Assembly: GCF_008642275.1 (NCBI RefSeq)
Contig: NZ_CP029189.1
Span: forward strand, 4,624,501 to 4,688,500
From: Streptomyces venezuelae
GTDB taxonomy: Bacteria > Actinomycetota > Actinomycetes > Streptomycetales > Streptomycetaceae
Direction: 5' to 3'
Length of the DNA: 64,000 bases
In this document: one piece after another, positions 25,449 through 34,143 of the stretch
Position numbering within the stretch: position 1 is the first letter of the stretch
How the letters are laid out: each line of letters opens with the position of its first letter
Translations under genes and position numbers: made by a program
The notes under the pieces: model-generated
Database searches by the model: none
Told to the model about the DNA's origin: nothing
What the model saw: only the letters and a program-made list of their open reading frames with translations

Positions 25449-26126
25449 GTGCCTTTCCTGTTGCTGATCGAGGACGACGACGCCATCCGCACGGCCCTCG
25501 AACTCTCCCTGTCACGCCAGGGCCACCGTGTGGCCACCGCGGCGACGGGCGAGGACGGCCTGAAACTGCTGCGCGAGCAGCGGCCGGATCTGATCGTGCT
25601 CGACGTGATGCTGCCCGGGATCGACGGCTTCGAGGTGTGCCGGCGGATCCGCCGTACCGACCAGCTGCCGATCATCCTGCTCACCGCCCGGAGCGACGAC
25701 ATCGATGTCGTCGTCGGGCTGGAGTCGGGAGCCGACGACTACGTCGTCAAGCCCGTCCAGGGCCGGGTCCTCGACGCCCGGATCCGGGCCGTACTGCGCC
25801 GGGGCGAGCGCGAGTCGAGCGACTCGGCGAGCTTCGGGTCCCTGGTCATCGACCGGGCCGCCATGACGGTGACGAAGAACGGCGAGGACCTGCAGCTCAC
25901 GCCGACCGAGCTGCGGCTGCTGCTCGAACTGAGCCGCCGGCCCGGCCAGGCGCTCTCCCGGCAGCAGCTGCTGCGGCTGGTCTGGGAGCACGACTACCTC
26001 GGTGACTCGCGGCTCGTCGACGCCTGCGTGCAGCGGCTGCGCGCCAAGGTCGAGGACGTGCCGTCCTCACCCACCCTGATCCGTACCGTCCGGGGTGTGG
26101 GCTACCGCCTGGACTCCCCGCAGTGA
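25449..26126 (+). CDS. afsQ1: two-component response regulator AfsQ1
   Basis: A 225-aa OmpR-family regulator. The receiver domain (1-115) has acidic-pocket residues EDDD at 8-11, phosphoacceptor Asp52 (LIVLDVMLPG) and Lys in VVKPV. The winged-helix DNA-binding domain (130-225) ends with TVRGVGYRL. Start GTG at 25449: counting from it puts the phosphorylated residue at Asp52, as reported for AfsQ1. In Streptomyces it activates sigQ and antibiotic-pathway genes and affects nitrogen metabolism. It overlaps afsQ2 by 4 nt. Confidence 0.95.
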   Translation: MPFLLLIEDDDAIRTALELSLSRQGHRVATAATGEDGLKLLREQRPDLIVLDVMLPGIDGFEVCRRIRRTDQLPIILLTARSDDIDVVVGLESGADDYVVKPVQGRVLDARIRAVLRRGERESSDSASFGSLVIDRAAMTVTKNGEDLQLTPTELRLLLELSRRPGQALSRQQLLRLVWEHDYLGDSRLVDACVQRLRAKVEDVPSSPTLIRTVRGVGYRLDSPQ

Positions 26127-27610
26127 TCCGGTCGTTGCTCGCGGGCCGGCGCTGGAGCAGCCTGCGGCTGCGGCTCCTCATGGTGTTCTGCCTGGTCGCC
26201 CTCACGGCCGCGGTCTCGGCCTCCGGGATCGCGTACTGGCTCAACCGCGAGGCGGTCCTCACCCGCGTCCAGGACGCCGCCCTCGGCGACTTCCGCCAGG
26301 AGATGCAGAACCGGGCCGCCGCGCTGCCCGCCGATCCCACCGCCGAGGAGCTGCAGCGCACCGCCGAACTGATGGCGGGCAGCAGCCCCGGGTACAGCGT
26401 GCTGCTGGTCCAGGTCGGCAAGGACAACCGGCAGATCTTCGGGGCGGCGGGCCCCGACTCCTTCGGGCTGGCCAACGTACCGAAGTCCCTGCGGAACGCG
26501 GTGAACGACCGGCAGAAGACCACCGCCGCGAACGACTCCGAGTACCACGTGTACTGGCAGCGGACGAAGCCGCGCGGCAATCCGTACCTGGTCGGCGGGA
26601 CGCGGATCGTGGGCGGCGGGCTCACCGGCTACATGTACAAGTCCCTCGCGCAGGAACGGGACGACCTGAACGCGCTCGGCTGGTCGCTGACCATCGCCAC
26701 CGGCCTCGCGCTGCTCGGCTCCGCCCTGCTGGCGCAGGCCGCGGCCCGTACGGTGCTCAAGCCCGTGCAGCGGCTCGGGGACGCGGCGCGGCGGCTCGGC
26801 GAGGGCGAGCTGGACCACCGTCTCGACGTGTCCGGCACGGACGAACTCGCCGACCTGTCGCACACCTTCAACAAGACGGCCGAGGCGCTGGAGAAGAAGG
26901 TCGCCGACATGAGCGCGCGCGAGGAGGCCAGCCGGCGCTTCGTCGCGGACATGTCGCACGAGCTGCGGACGCCGCTGACCGCGCTGACGGCGGTGGCCGA
27001 GGTGCTGGAGGAGGAGGTCGACGACCTCGATCCGATGATCGCGCCGGCGGTGGGGCTGGTCGTCAGCGAGACCCGGCGGCTGAACATCCTGGTCGAGAAC
27101 CTGATGGAGGTCACCCGCTTCGACGCGGGTACGGCCAAGCTGGTGCTGGACGACGTGAACGTCGCCGACCAGGTCACGGCCTGCATCGACGCCCGGGCCT
27201 GGCTCGACGCGGTCGAACTCGACGCCGAACGGGGCATCGTGGTCCGCCTCGACCCGCGCCGCCTCGACGTCATCCTCGCCAACCTGATCGGCAACGCCCT
27301 CAAGCACGGCGGCTCGCCGGTACGGGTGTCGGTCACGGTCGAGGGGGAGTGGCTGGTGATCGCGGTGCGGGACAACGGTCCGGGCATCCCCGAAGAGGTC
27401 CTGCCGCACGTCTTCGACCGCTTCTACAAAGCGAGCGCGTCGCGACCCAAGTCCGACGGCAGCGGGCTCGGCCTGTCGATCGCCATGGAGAACGCGCACA
27501 TCCACGGCGGCGACATCAGCGCCGCCAATGTCGCGGGCGGCGGAGCGCTGTTCACGCTGCGGCTGCCGGTGGACGTGGGAAAGGTGATCGCGGGTGACGC
27601 GGATGCGTAG
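26123..27610 (+). CDS. afsQ2: sensor histidine kinase AfsQ2
   Basis: A 495-aa membrane kinase: TM1 (about 15-37), an extracytoplasmic sensor (38-180), TM2 (about 185-205), HAMP (206-258), HisKA with the phosphorylated His in FVADMSHELRTPLT, and a HATPase domain with N box (LANLIGNALKHGG), G1 (DNGPGIP) and G2 (GSGLGLSI). It starts with GTG overlapping the afsQ1 stop and itself overlaps the downstream lipoprotein gene by 17 nt, so all three genes are translationally linked. Confidence 0.95.
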   Translation: MIRSLLAGRRWSSLRLRLLMVFCLVALTAAVSASGIAYWLNREAVLTRVQDAALGDFRQEMQNRAAALPADPTAEELQRTAELMAGSSPGYSVLLVQVGKDNRQIFGAAGPDSFGLANVPKSLRNAVNDRQKTTAANDSEYHVYWQRTKPRGNPYLVGGTRIVGGGLTGYMYKSLAQERDDLNALGWSLTIATGLALLGSALLAQAAARTVLKPVQRLGDAARRLGEGELDHRLDVSGTDELADLSHTFNKTAEALEKKVADMSAREEASRRFVADMSHELRTPLTALTAVAEVLEEEVDDLDPMIAPAVGLVVSETRRLNILVENLMEVTRFDAGTAKLVLDDVNVADQVTACIDARAWLDAVELDAERGIVVRLDPRRLDVILANLIGNALKHGGSPVRVSVTVEGEWLVIAVRDNGPGIPEEVLPHVFDRFYKASASRPKSDGSGLGLSIAMENAHIHGGDISAANVAGGGALFTLRLPVDVGKVIAGDADA

Positions 27611-28232
27611 GGCCCTGCCGGTGGTTCCGGCGGTGCTGGTCCCCTTCGTCGGGGTCGCGCTGCTCGCGACCTCCGCCTGCGGGATCCGGGCGACGACCGT
27701 CCCGGTGGACGTGGGCCCGGCCCCGTCGCGGGTCTCCTGCGACACCAAGGACCAGCCGAACGGTGTGCAGGGCTTCCGCGCCACGCTGCAACTGGTCTGC
27801 GGATCGCAGCTGGTGGGCGTGGAGCGAGTGGTTCCGGTGCCCGAGAAGAAGCCCGTACGGGACCCGCTGGCGATGGTCGCGCAGGCACTGCTGGAGGAGC
27901 TGGAGCGCACTCCGGGCACGGAGGAGCGGGACGCCGGCTTCACGAGCGAGGTTCCGGCGGGGCTGTCGGCGGGCGCGCCGAAGGCGGGCGACCCGGCGGG
28001 CACGGTGCGGCTCAGCCGGAAGCCGGAGGACCTGCCGCCGGTGGCGCTCTCGCAGATCGTGTGCACGCTGTCGGGCAGCGAAGCCCTGAAGGCGACCCCG
28101 GGCCCGGTGATCCTGGGCGGTCCGGACGCCGATCCGCCGCGCGCGTGGGAGTGCACGGACGCGGTCCGCTCCCGCCCGGAGTCGGTCCCGACCCTGGGCG
28201 AACTGGCGACCCCGACCCCGACCCCGTCCTGA
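27594..28232 (+). CDS. AfsQ-associated lipoprotein
   Basis: A 212-aa exported protein. The signal segment ends in LLATSACG (Cys near residue 29), a lipobox-like site; the mature part has several Cys. Start GTG 27594 (ATG 27603 also possible), inside the afsQ2 3' end. The same gene follows afsQ2 in S. coelicolor, where it is an accessory of the system, plausibly modulating the sensor outside the membrane. It ends in a TPTPTPS stretch. No enzymatic motif is visible. Confidence 0.85.
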   Translation: MTRMRRALPVVPAVLVPFVGVALLATSACGIRATTVPVDVGPAPSRVSCDTKDQPNGVQGFRATLQLVCGSQLVGVERVVPVPEKKPVRDPLAMVAQALLEELERTPGTEERDAGFTSEVPAGLSAGAPKAGDPAGTVRLSRKPEDLPPVALSQIVCTLSGSEALKATPGPVILGGPDADPPRAWECTDAVRSRPESVPTLGELATPTPTPS

Positions 28233-28385
28233 CGCGTCGCCCGCACGGCTCGGCCACCGCCCCGGCCGGTCCGGACGGGCGCGCCGCCGCTGCCGGGGGC
28301 GCTGACCCGGACCCCCGCGCCTCAAACGCCGGCGACCGCCAAGCCCGATGGACTGCGGACACCGGCGGCTGGACTCGCAGGCGGG

Positions 28386-28967
28386 TCAGCGTTCCAGGAA
28401 GGTGCGGCGCCACTGGAGCGGCGACATGGTCAGCGCGGCTTCGGCCAGGGCCTGCGCCGAGGCAGTCTTCAAGCTGGCGAGCGAGGTGTCGATCCAGTCC
28501 TGAACCTCTGCGTAGCCCTGCGCCCGGTACTCCACCGCCTGCACCAGGCATTCCAGCTTGTCGGCGTCGTGGGCGACCAGGACTTCGAGGGAGCTGCCGC
28601 TCTCGTACTCGTCCACGACGCGCTGCACGCCGGCCTTTACCGACGGGTGGGCGGCGGAGACCTGGTCGGCGGTGACGGTCTGGTTCGTGGCGGCGTCGAT
28701 GTAGCGGCGGCCGATGTGCGGGATGTCGCCGAGGCGGGTCTCCTGCGTGTCGTGGAACAGGCACATCAACGCGACCTTGCCCGCGTCGGCGCCTTCCATC
28801 ATCGCGAGGACCGAACCGATGATTCCGACGCGGAACGAGTGCTCGGCGATCGACTCCGGGTTGTTGTTCCCGGTGAACCACCAGCCGGTGCGCTTCGCGT
28901 TCTTCAAGACGCCCATCTCGAAGAGGAACCCGGCTGTGCCCTGCGCGTTCGCCGTCTCGTCTGCCAT
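28386..28967 (-). CDS. HD-domain hydrolase (5'-deoxynucleotidase YfbR-like)
   Basis: A 193-aa soluble metal-dependent phosphohydrolase. HD signature residues appear in order: SIAEHSFRV (His, near residue 40), CLFHDTQETRLGD (His-Asp, near 70) and LVAHDADKLE (Asp, near 137). This is the HD_3/YfbR subgroup, whose characterised members dephosphorylate deoxynucleoside monophosphates. GGAGGT before the ATG at 28967 fixes the start. The gene starts 19 nt after the stop of the XRE gene on the same strand, so they form an operon. Whether it serves nucleotide salvage or a stress or defence role is unclear. Confidence 0.85.
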   Translation of the reverse strand: MADETANAQGTAGFLFEMGVLKNAKRTGWWFTGNNNPESIAEHSFRVGIIGSVLAMMEGADAGKVALMCLFHDTQETRLGDIPHIGRRYIDAATNQTVTADQVSAAHPSVKAGVQRVVDEYESGSSLEVLVAHDADKLECLVQAVEYRAQGYAEVQDWIDTSLASLKTASAQALAEAALTMSPLQWRRTFLER

Positions 28968-28986
28968 GGTGACCTCCGGTTGCCGA

Positions 28987-30078
28987 TCATCGGTTCTGGT
29001 GCAAAACGTAGTGGACCGCGCCGAGTTCCCGTTTGGATCTCGGAGAGATGCCGCCTTCGTCCAGGAGCCTGTCCAGCCGCCCGGCGAGCGACGCGGACAG
29101 GGCAGGGAGGGCCTGCGGGAGCCAGGGGTGGGCATGGAGCAGCGCCCACAGCGAGTGCGTGTACAGGTCGACGTAGCCGGGGGCGAAGTGCATGCCGTCG
29201 GCGAGGGCCCTCAGGAGGGCTACCGGATCCAGGCCGGTGAGGGTCCGGTCGCGCATGAACGTGTCGTCGGCCTGCGGCTGGTGGGCAACGCCGAGCCAGT
29301 ACGCCCAGTAGTTGAGGTTCGCGGCCTCGCCGTCGTCGTCGGCCATGGCCCGCTCGATGAAGTCGTACATGGGGACGGGGTCGCCCAGGCGGGCGAGGGC
29401 GGCGGCGGTCGAGCGGGCTTCGGCCCAGCGGGGGGTCCACCCGCGCGCGGTCAGTGCTTCGCGCCGGGCGTGGAGGGCGTCTGCGGTCCAGGCCACGGCC
29501 TGCGGGGAACGGTCGTAGGAGGACAGGTAGAGGGCTTGTCGGTGCAGCAGGATTCCGCCGGCGTCGGTGCGGGGCGCGCTCTCGGCGGTGTTCCTCAGCC
29601 GGTCGAAGAAGATGCGGCGGTCGTCGGGGTCCAGGAGCGGGGCGACGCCCGCCGGGCCTCGGCGGGGTGCGGCGAGGAGGTCGGCCACGGAGTGCGGCGG
29701 GGTGCCGGTGAGCGCCCAGGCGAGCATGTGGGCGGTCCGACGGGTGTGGACCCACTCGCCGAGGGGGTGCTCGGCGTCGTCGTCCGCGGTGAGGACGGCC
29801 GCGATGATGCGGTCGGCGTCCATCGCGGGATCCAGCAGTGCGAGGACGGCCGGAGAGGCGCCCAGCACGGCCAGGCGGCGGCGCATGCCGAGGAGGATCC
29901 CGGCCTTCATGTTCGCCAGTGGCCGACGCCCCGACTCCCAGCCCTGCACGATCGCCAGGTCCACGGCCAGGAGCTCGGCGAGTCCCTGCTGGGTGGTCGG
30001 GATCGACGTACGGGCTGCGCGCAGCACGAAGCCGCTGATGAGACCGGCGCGTAAGGGCCGGTGAGGTGTGGTGTTCAT
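28987..30078 (-). CDS. XRE-family regulator with long C-terminal domain
   Basis: A 363-aa protein. Residues 10-65 form a Cro/C1-type helix-turn-helix (TTQQGLAELLAVDLAIVQGWESGRRP). The remaining ~300 residues are an all-helical, TPR-like region rich in Trp and Arg without recognised motifs. Streptomyces has many such regulators, usually paired with small effector genes. Here it heads a two-gene unit with the HD-domain hydrolase and is divergent (194-bp gap) from two overlapping small genes it may regulate. Confidence 0.82.
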   Translation of the reverse strand: MNTTPHRPLRAGLISGFVLRAARTSIPTTQQGLAELLAVDLAIVQGWESGRRPLANMKAGILLGMRRRLAVLGASPAVLALLDPAMDADRIIAAVLTADDDAEHPLGEWVHTRRTAHMLAWALTGTPPHSVADLLAAPRRGPAGVAPLLDPDDRRIFFDRLRNTAESAPRTDAGGILLHRQALYLSSYDRSPQAVAWTADALHARREALTARGWTPRWAEARSTAAALARLGDPVPMYDFIERAMADDDGEAANLNYWAYWLGVAHQPQADDTFMRDRTLTGLDPVALLRALADGMHFAPGYVDLYTHSLWALLHAHPWLPQALPALSASLAGRLDRLLDEGGISPRSKRELGAVHYVLHQNR

Positions 30079-30272
30079 GGCGCTCCCCTTGGGCGTGGCG
30101 CGCTCTACTCGTACCCGCAGTCAGTCCTACTCGACGCCGGCCGCTCGTACGGTCAATCCGTGGAATCGGGCGGACCTGTTGGCGGCCCGACCGTGCTGGT
30201 GACGCCCGGATTGGCGAGGAGGCTGCCGTGCTGCCCGTGTCCCCCCAAAGCCGTACTGGTCGAGGGCCGGAT

Positions 30273-30650
30273 GTGCCCGCGTTGACCGTGGCTCGCGCCG
30301 ACGGAACCACCACCACGTTGCCGGTCGACGTGACGCTGATCAGCGAGACCGTGTCCATGGTCCTGGCGTGCCGGGCGGGCACCCCGGACAGGGCGACGTG
30401 CGCGGCCTGGCACCGCTGGCTTGCCGGGCACCTGCGTCTCCTTGCCCCGATCGCAGTGGAGCAAGCTCCCCGCTGGGATGATCTAGGGCGCACGTCGCTG
30501 GTGGAGGCGACTGCCGCGGCGGTCGCCGAAGTCCTTGCGGAGGGGCTTCCCGACGACCGGGAGACCGCGTATGTCCACGTTCAGGAGCTCGCCCGCGAAT
30601 GCCGGGGCCTGCTCGGCCTCGTCCTGGATCAGCCCGGGGACGGACGGTGA
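30273..30650 (+). CDS. hypothetical protein (small, alpha-helical)
   Basis: A 125-aa protein of unknown function. I place the start at GTG 30273, after GAGGGCC; the frame is open further upstream but with poor codon bias. It is acidic and Ala/Leu-rich, with two Cys early on, and predicted mostly helical. It overlaps the next gene by 4 nt (GTGA). It is divergent from the XRE gene and may be part of the same accessory block. Confidence 0.6.
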   Translation: MPALTVARADGTTTTLPVDVTLISETVSMVLACRAGTPDRATCAAWHRWLAGHLRLLAPIAVEQAPRWDDLGRTSLVEATAAAVAEVLAEGLPDDRETAYVHVQELARECRGLLGLVLDQPGDGR

Positions 30651-30931
30651 GCGCCGAGGCCACCCGCGGGAAGGCCGCCCGGCTGTGCGTCGGCGACACG
30701 GTCACCGGCCGGTCCTACATCGAGCCGTGGGACCGGGCCCGTCAGCAGCCACAGCTCATCACCGGGACCGTCGCCCAGATCGGTTCCGGCTGGCCGGGGG
30801 GCGACGAGGTCCTCGGCTACGTGTGGGTGCGCTTGCCCTGCGGCCGGGAGGCCAAGGCCTTGGCGCGGGAACTGGAGAAAACCACCGCCGCCCCGTCGGC
30901 CGGTGAGGGGCACCGTCCGCGGCGGACCTGA
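30647..30931 (+). CDS. hypothetical protein (small)
   Basis: A 94-aa protein starting with GTG inside the stop of the previous gene. Content suggests a small beta-rich domain (LCVGDTVTGRSYIEPW, TVAQIGSGWPG, YVWVRLPCGREAKAL) followed by a charged tail. No known family recognised. Translational coupling with its neighbour suggests a joint function. Confidence 0.6.
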   Translation: MSAEATRGKAARLCVGDTVTGRSYIEPWDRARQQPQLITGTVAQIGSGWPGGDEVLGYVWVRLPCGREAKALARELEKTTAAPSAGEGHRPRRT

Positions 30932-31093
30932 TGACTTCCGTACGCTCGGGGTGGGACATCGATCCCCCAGGCGTACGGGGGTACGGACTGCACCGGATCG
31001 ACGGGGGCCGTGTGGGGCACCATGCCTTATGCCCAGCTGCGCCGGGTGGGTGCCTCGAGCGTTGGCGGGGATGCGGATCAGAGGACATGCGAA

Positions 31094-31127
31094 GGCCCGG
31101 TCCCGCCGGACGGGGCGGGACCGGGCC
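31094..31127. terminator. strong hairpin downstream of the mutase gene
   Basis: Perfect 14-bp stem (31094-31107 with 31114-31127), 6-nt loop, no T-run. It lies in the 305-bp gap 30932-31236 between convergent genes and probably terminates the PNP-mutase operon and/or the small-gene pair. Nothing else was recognised in this gap. Confidence 0.7.
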
Positions 31128-31236
31128 GGGCGGGGGCCGAAGCCCCGGCCGCCGCGCCTGACGGACGGAGTCCGGCGCAGCGGCGCGAAGCCGGTGAGGC
31201 CCCCTGGGCCGAGGCGCGCGAGTGGCGCGGGGAAAA

Positions 31237-32916
31237 CTAGATGCCCATGGCCGCCGAGAGGTCCTTCTTGATCGCGTCCAGGACCTCCTGGCCGCGGACG
31301 CGTGCCGCCGCCAGGTCGGAGGCCTCGGCCACCGGGACCACGACCTCCAGGTAGCACTTCAGCTTGGGCTCGGTACCCGACGGGCGGGCGATGACCCGGG
31401 CCTTGTACGCGCCGTCCAGGTAGTAGCGCAGGCCGTCCGTGGGCGGGAGGGACTCCGTGCCCTTGGACAGGTCCTCGGCCGAGACCACCCGCAGACCCGC
31501 CAGCGACACCGGCGGCTGCGCGCGCAGCGCCGCCATCGCGTCGGCGATGATCGACAGGTCCGAGACGCGCACCGACAGCTGGTCCGTGGCGTGCAGCCCG
31601 TGGGCCATCGCCAGGTCGTCCAGCAGGTCGGCCAGCGTACGGCCCTGCTCCTTGAGGACCGAGGCCAGCTCCGCCACCAGCAGGGCGGCGGTGACGCCGT
31701 CCTTGTCGCGGACGCCCTCGGGGTCCACGCAGTAGCCGAGCGCCTCCTCGTAGCCGTAGCGCAGGCCCTCGACGCGGGCGATCCACTTGAAGCCGGTGAG
31801 GGTCTCCTCGTAGCCCACGCCCGCCGCCTCCGCGATCCGGCCCAGGAGGCTGGAGGAGACGATGGACTCGGCGAAGACGCTGTTGCTGTCACCGCGTGAG
31901 ACCCCCTTGTGGACCAGGTGCGCCGCCAGCAGCGCGCCGACCTCGTCGCCGCGCAGCATCCGCCAGCCGTCCGCGGTGGGTACGGCCACGGCGCAGCGGT
32001 CCGCGTCCGGGTCGTTGGCGATCACGATGTCGGGCTGGACCTCGGCGGCCTTCGCGAAGGCCAGGTCCATCGCGCCCGGCTCCTCCGGGTTGGGGAACGC
32101 CACCGTCGGGAAGGCCGGGTCGGGCTCGGCCTGCTCGGCGACGAGGACCGGCTCCGGGAAGCCGTGCCGGGCGAAGGCCGCCATGACGACGTCCTTGCCG
32201 ACGCCGTGCATGGCCGTGTAGACGGTCCGCACGCCCCGGGGCGAGCCGGGGGTCAGGACGGCGTCCGTGCGGTGCAGGTAGGCCTCCAGGACCTCGTCGC
32301 CGAGCTCCTGCCAGCCGGACTCCGGGCGCGGTACGTCGGCCAGCTTCTCGACCGCCGCGATCTGCGCCGCGATCTCGCTGTCGGCCGGGGAGACGATCTG
32401 CGAGCCGTCGCCGAGGTAGACCTTGTAGCCGTTGTCCCTGGGCGGGTTGTGGCTCGCGGTCACCTCGACGCCGGCGACGGCGCCGAGGTGCCTTATCGCG
32501 TACGCGAGCACGGGCGTCGGCAGCGGGCGGGGCAGGAGGGCCGCACGCAGCCCGGCACCGGTCATGACGGCCGCGGTGTCGCGGGCGAAGTCCGCCGACT
32601 TGTAGCGGGCGTCGTAGCCGACGACGACCAGGCCGCCGTCATGACCCTGGGCCTTCAGGTAGGCCGCGAGGCCCGCCGCGGCCCGGATGACCACGCCGCG
32701 GTTCATCCGCATCGGACCGGCGCCGATCTCACCGCGCAGTCCGGCGGTGCCGAACTGCAGGGTGCCCGAGAAACGGTCCGCGAGCTCCGCCGTGTCGCCG
32801 GCCTCGATGAGCGCGGCCAGTTCCGCGGCCGTCTCCGGGTCCGGGTCCTCGGCCAGCCAGGCCTGCGCCCGGGTGATCAGGTCGTCCTGTGCCTGTGCCT
32901 GTGCCTGTTCCTGCAC
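31237..32916 (-). CDS. alpha-D-phosphohexomutase family, PGM2-type; probable phosphopentomutase
   Basis: A 559-aa cytoplasmic mutase. It has the PGM2-type start of the core (GTAGLRGEIGAGPMRMNRG), the catalytic phosphoserine loop (VTASHNPPRDNGYKVY, near residue 150), a metal loop (ANDPDADR, near 295) and the C-terminal phosphate-binding loop (RPSGTEPKLK). It would usually be labelled phosphomannomutase. PGM2-type enzymes interconvert ribose-1-phosphate and ribose-5-phosphate, and this gene lies 28 bp after the PNP gene in one operon. It therefore probably supplies the DeoB step of nucleoside catabolism. Start GTG 32916. The extreme N-terminus is a Gln-Ala repeat. Confidence 0.9.
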   Translation of the reverse strand: MQEQAQAQAQDDLITRAQAWLAEDPDPETAAELAALIEAGDTAELADRFSGTLQFGTAGLRGEIGAGPMRMNRGVVIRAAAGLAAYLKAQGHDGGLVVVGYDARYKSADFARDTAAVMTGAGLRAALLPRPLPTPVLAYAIRHLGAVAGVEVTASHNPPRDNGYKVYLGDGSQIVSPADSEIAAQIAAVEKLADVPRPESGWQELGDEVLEAYLHRTDAVLTPGSPRGVRTVYTAMHGVGKDVVMAAFARHGFPEPVLVAEQAEPDPAFPTVAFPNPEEPGAMDLAFAKAAEVQPDIVIANDPDADRCAVAVPTADGWRMLRGDEVGALLAAHLVHKGVSRGDSNSVFAESIVSSSLLGRIAEAAGVGYEETLTGFKWIARVEGLRYGYEEALGYCVDPEGVRDKDGVTAALLVAELASVLKEQGRTLADLLDDLAMAHGLHATDQLSVRVSDLSIIADAMAALRAQPPVSLAGLRVVSAEDLSKGTESLPPTDGLRYYLDGAYKARVIARPSGTEPKLKCYLEVVVPVAEASDLAAARVRGQEVLDAIKKDLSAAMGI

Positions 32917-32944
32917 TGCTTCCGCCTTAGCTCTCGTACGTCGA

Positions 32945-33751
32945 TCAGATGCGGGCGAGGACCTGCGTCAGCAGCGTGCCCATGCGGGCGGCCGAGTCGC
33001 GGCCGGCCTGGAGGACCTCTTCGTGGTTCAGCGGCTCGCCGGACAGGCCCGCCGCCAGGTTGGTGACCAGGGAGATGCCGAGCACCTCGGCGCCGGCCTC
33101 ACGGGCGGCGATGGCCTCCAGGACGGTGGACATGCCGACCAGGTCGGCGCCCATGACGCGGATCATGTTGATCTCGGCCGGGGTCTCGTAGTGCGGGCCG
33201 GGGAACTGGACGTAGACGCCCTCTTCGAGGCTCGCGTCGATCTCCTTGCACATCGCGCGCAGGCGCGGCGAGTACAGGTCGGTGAGGTCGACGAAGTTGG
33301 CGCCGACGATCGGCGAGGTGGCCGTCAGGTTGAGGTGGTCGCTGATCAGGACGGGCTGGCCGGGCTTCATGCCCTCGCGCAGACCGCCGCAGCCGTTGGT
33401 CAGCACGACGGTCTTGCAGCCGGCGGCGACGGCGGTGCGCACGCCGTGGGCGACGGCGGCGACGCCGCGGCCCTCGTAGAAGTGGGTCCGGCCGAGGAAG
33501 ACCAGGGCGCGCTTGTCGCCGATCTTGTACGAGCGGATCTTGCCGCCGTGGCCCTCGACGGCGGCGGGCGGGAAGCCGGGCAGCTCGGTGACGAGGAACT
33601 CGGCCTCGGGGGCGCCGAGCGCCTCTGCGGCGGGGGCCCATCCGGAGCCCATGACGAGGGCGACATCGTGGGTGTCCACGCCGGTCAGCTCACGCAGGCG
33701 GGCGGCAGCGGCATCGGCGGCGGCGAAGGGGTCGGTAACAGATGCGTTCAC
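32945..33751 (-). CDS. purine-nucleoside phosphorylase (trimeric type)
   Basis: A 268-aa cytoplasmic enzyme splitting inosine, guanosine and their deoxy forms with phosphate. It has MGSGW near residue 35, a phosphate-site [19 protein letters not shown], and the purine-site stretch [10 protein letters not shown]...[10 protein letters not shown] typical of the low-molecular-mass trimeric family (PunA type). I start at GTG 33751, 7 nt downstream of the -10 hexamer TACGCT (33764-33759), so probably leaderless. The CTACGCGCGTAG palindrome lies further upstream at 33777. First gene of an operon with the mutase. Confidence 0.93.
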   Translation of the reverse strand: MNASVTDPFAAADAAAARLRELTGVDTHDVALVMGSGWAPAAEALGAPEAEFLVTELPGFPPAAVEGHGGKIRSYKIGDKRALVFLGRTHFYEGRGVAAVAHGVRTAVAAGCKTVVLTNGCGGLREGMKPGQPVLISDHLNLTATSPIVGANFVDLTDLYSPRLRAMCKEIDASLEEGVYVQFPGPHYETPAEINMIRVMGADLVGMSTVLEAIAAREAGAEVLGISLVTNLAAGLSGEPLNHEEVLQAGRDSAARMGTLLTQVLARI

Positions 33752-33776
33752 GCGGACGAGCGTAACCGTTTTCCGG

Positions 33777-33788
33777 CTACGCGCGTAG
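33777..33788. promoter_or_regulatory. CTACGCGCGTAG operator upstream of PNP
   Basis: Third exact copy of the 12-bp palindrome. Its centre lies about 18 bp upstream of the -10 hexamer, compared with about 8-10 bp at add and deoC: roughly one helical turn farther, covering the -35 region. Confidence 0.8.
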
Positions 33789-33885
33789 ATGGCACAGCTC
33801 ACGGTGTTCGGATCGTTGCCTTGTCGTTTCCGCCCAAACGTCCCCGCGGGGGTGGCGGCCCCACGGCCGGCGGGGCTGACAGGAC

Positions 33886-34058
33886 GGGGCTCCGCCCCGG
33901 ACCCCGCGCCTCAAACGCCGGCGGGGCTGGATGGTGTCCCGGCGGGGGCTGGAAGAGCGGGGCTCCGCCCCGGACCCCGCGCCTCAAACGCCGGCGGGGC
34001 TGGATGGTGTCCCGGCGGGGGCTGGAAGAGCGGGGCTCCGCCCCGGACCCCGCGCCTC
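33886..34058. repeat. 73-bp tandem repeat of a dispersed Streptomyces intergenic element
   Basis: Two identical 73-bp units (33886-33958 and 33959-34031) and a 27-bp partial third. Each contains GGGGCTCCGCCCC (a hairpin) and CGCCTCAAACGCCGGCGGGG. The second motif also occurs at 28311-28334 and, reversed, at 63608-63640. It fills the 392-bp gap between the PNP promoter and the cyclotransferase-like gene. Confidence 0.9.
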
Positions 34059-34143
34059 GGACGTCGGACGTCGGTCGGGGTGGGGCTCCGGCCCGGGCGC
34101 CGTGCCGGTGGGGGCGGAATCGGGCGAGCGACCCCGCAGGGGA

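Noticed and set aside
30931..31161. Possible 76-codon gene following the small-gene pair
   Set aside because: It runs into the terminator hairpin and has Arg/Gly-rich composition; no ribosome site or recognisable domain.
32491..32502. TCGCGTACGCGA perfect palindrome
   Set aside because: It lies inside the mutase coding region, has no promoter near it and differs from the CTACGCGCGTAG sites; likely chance.
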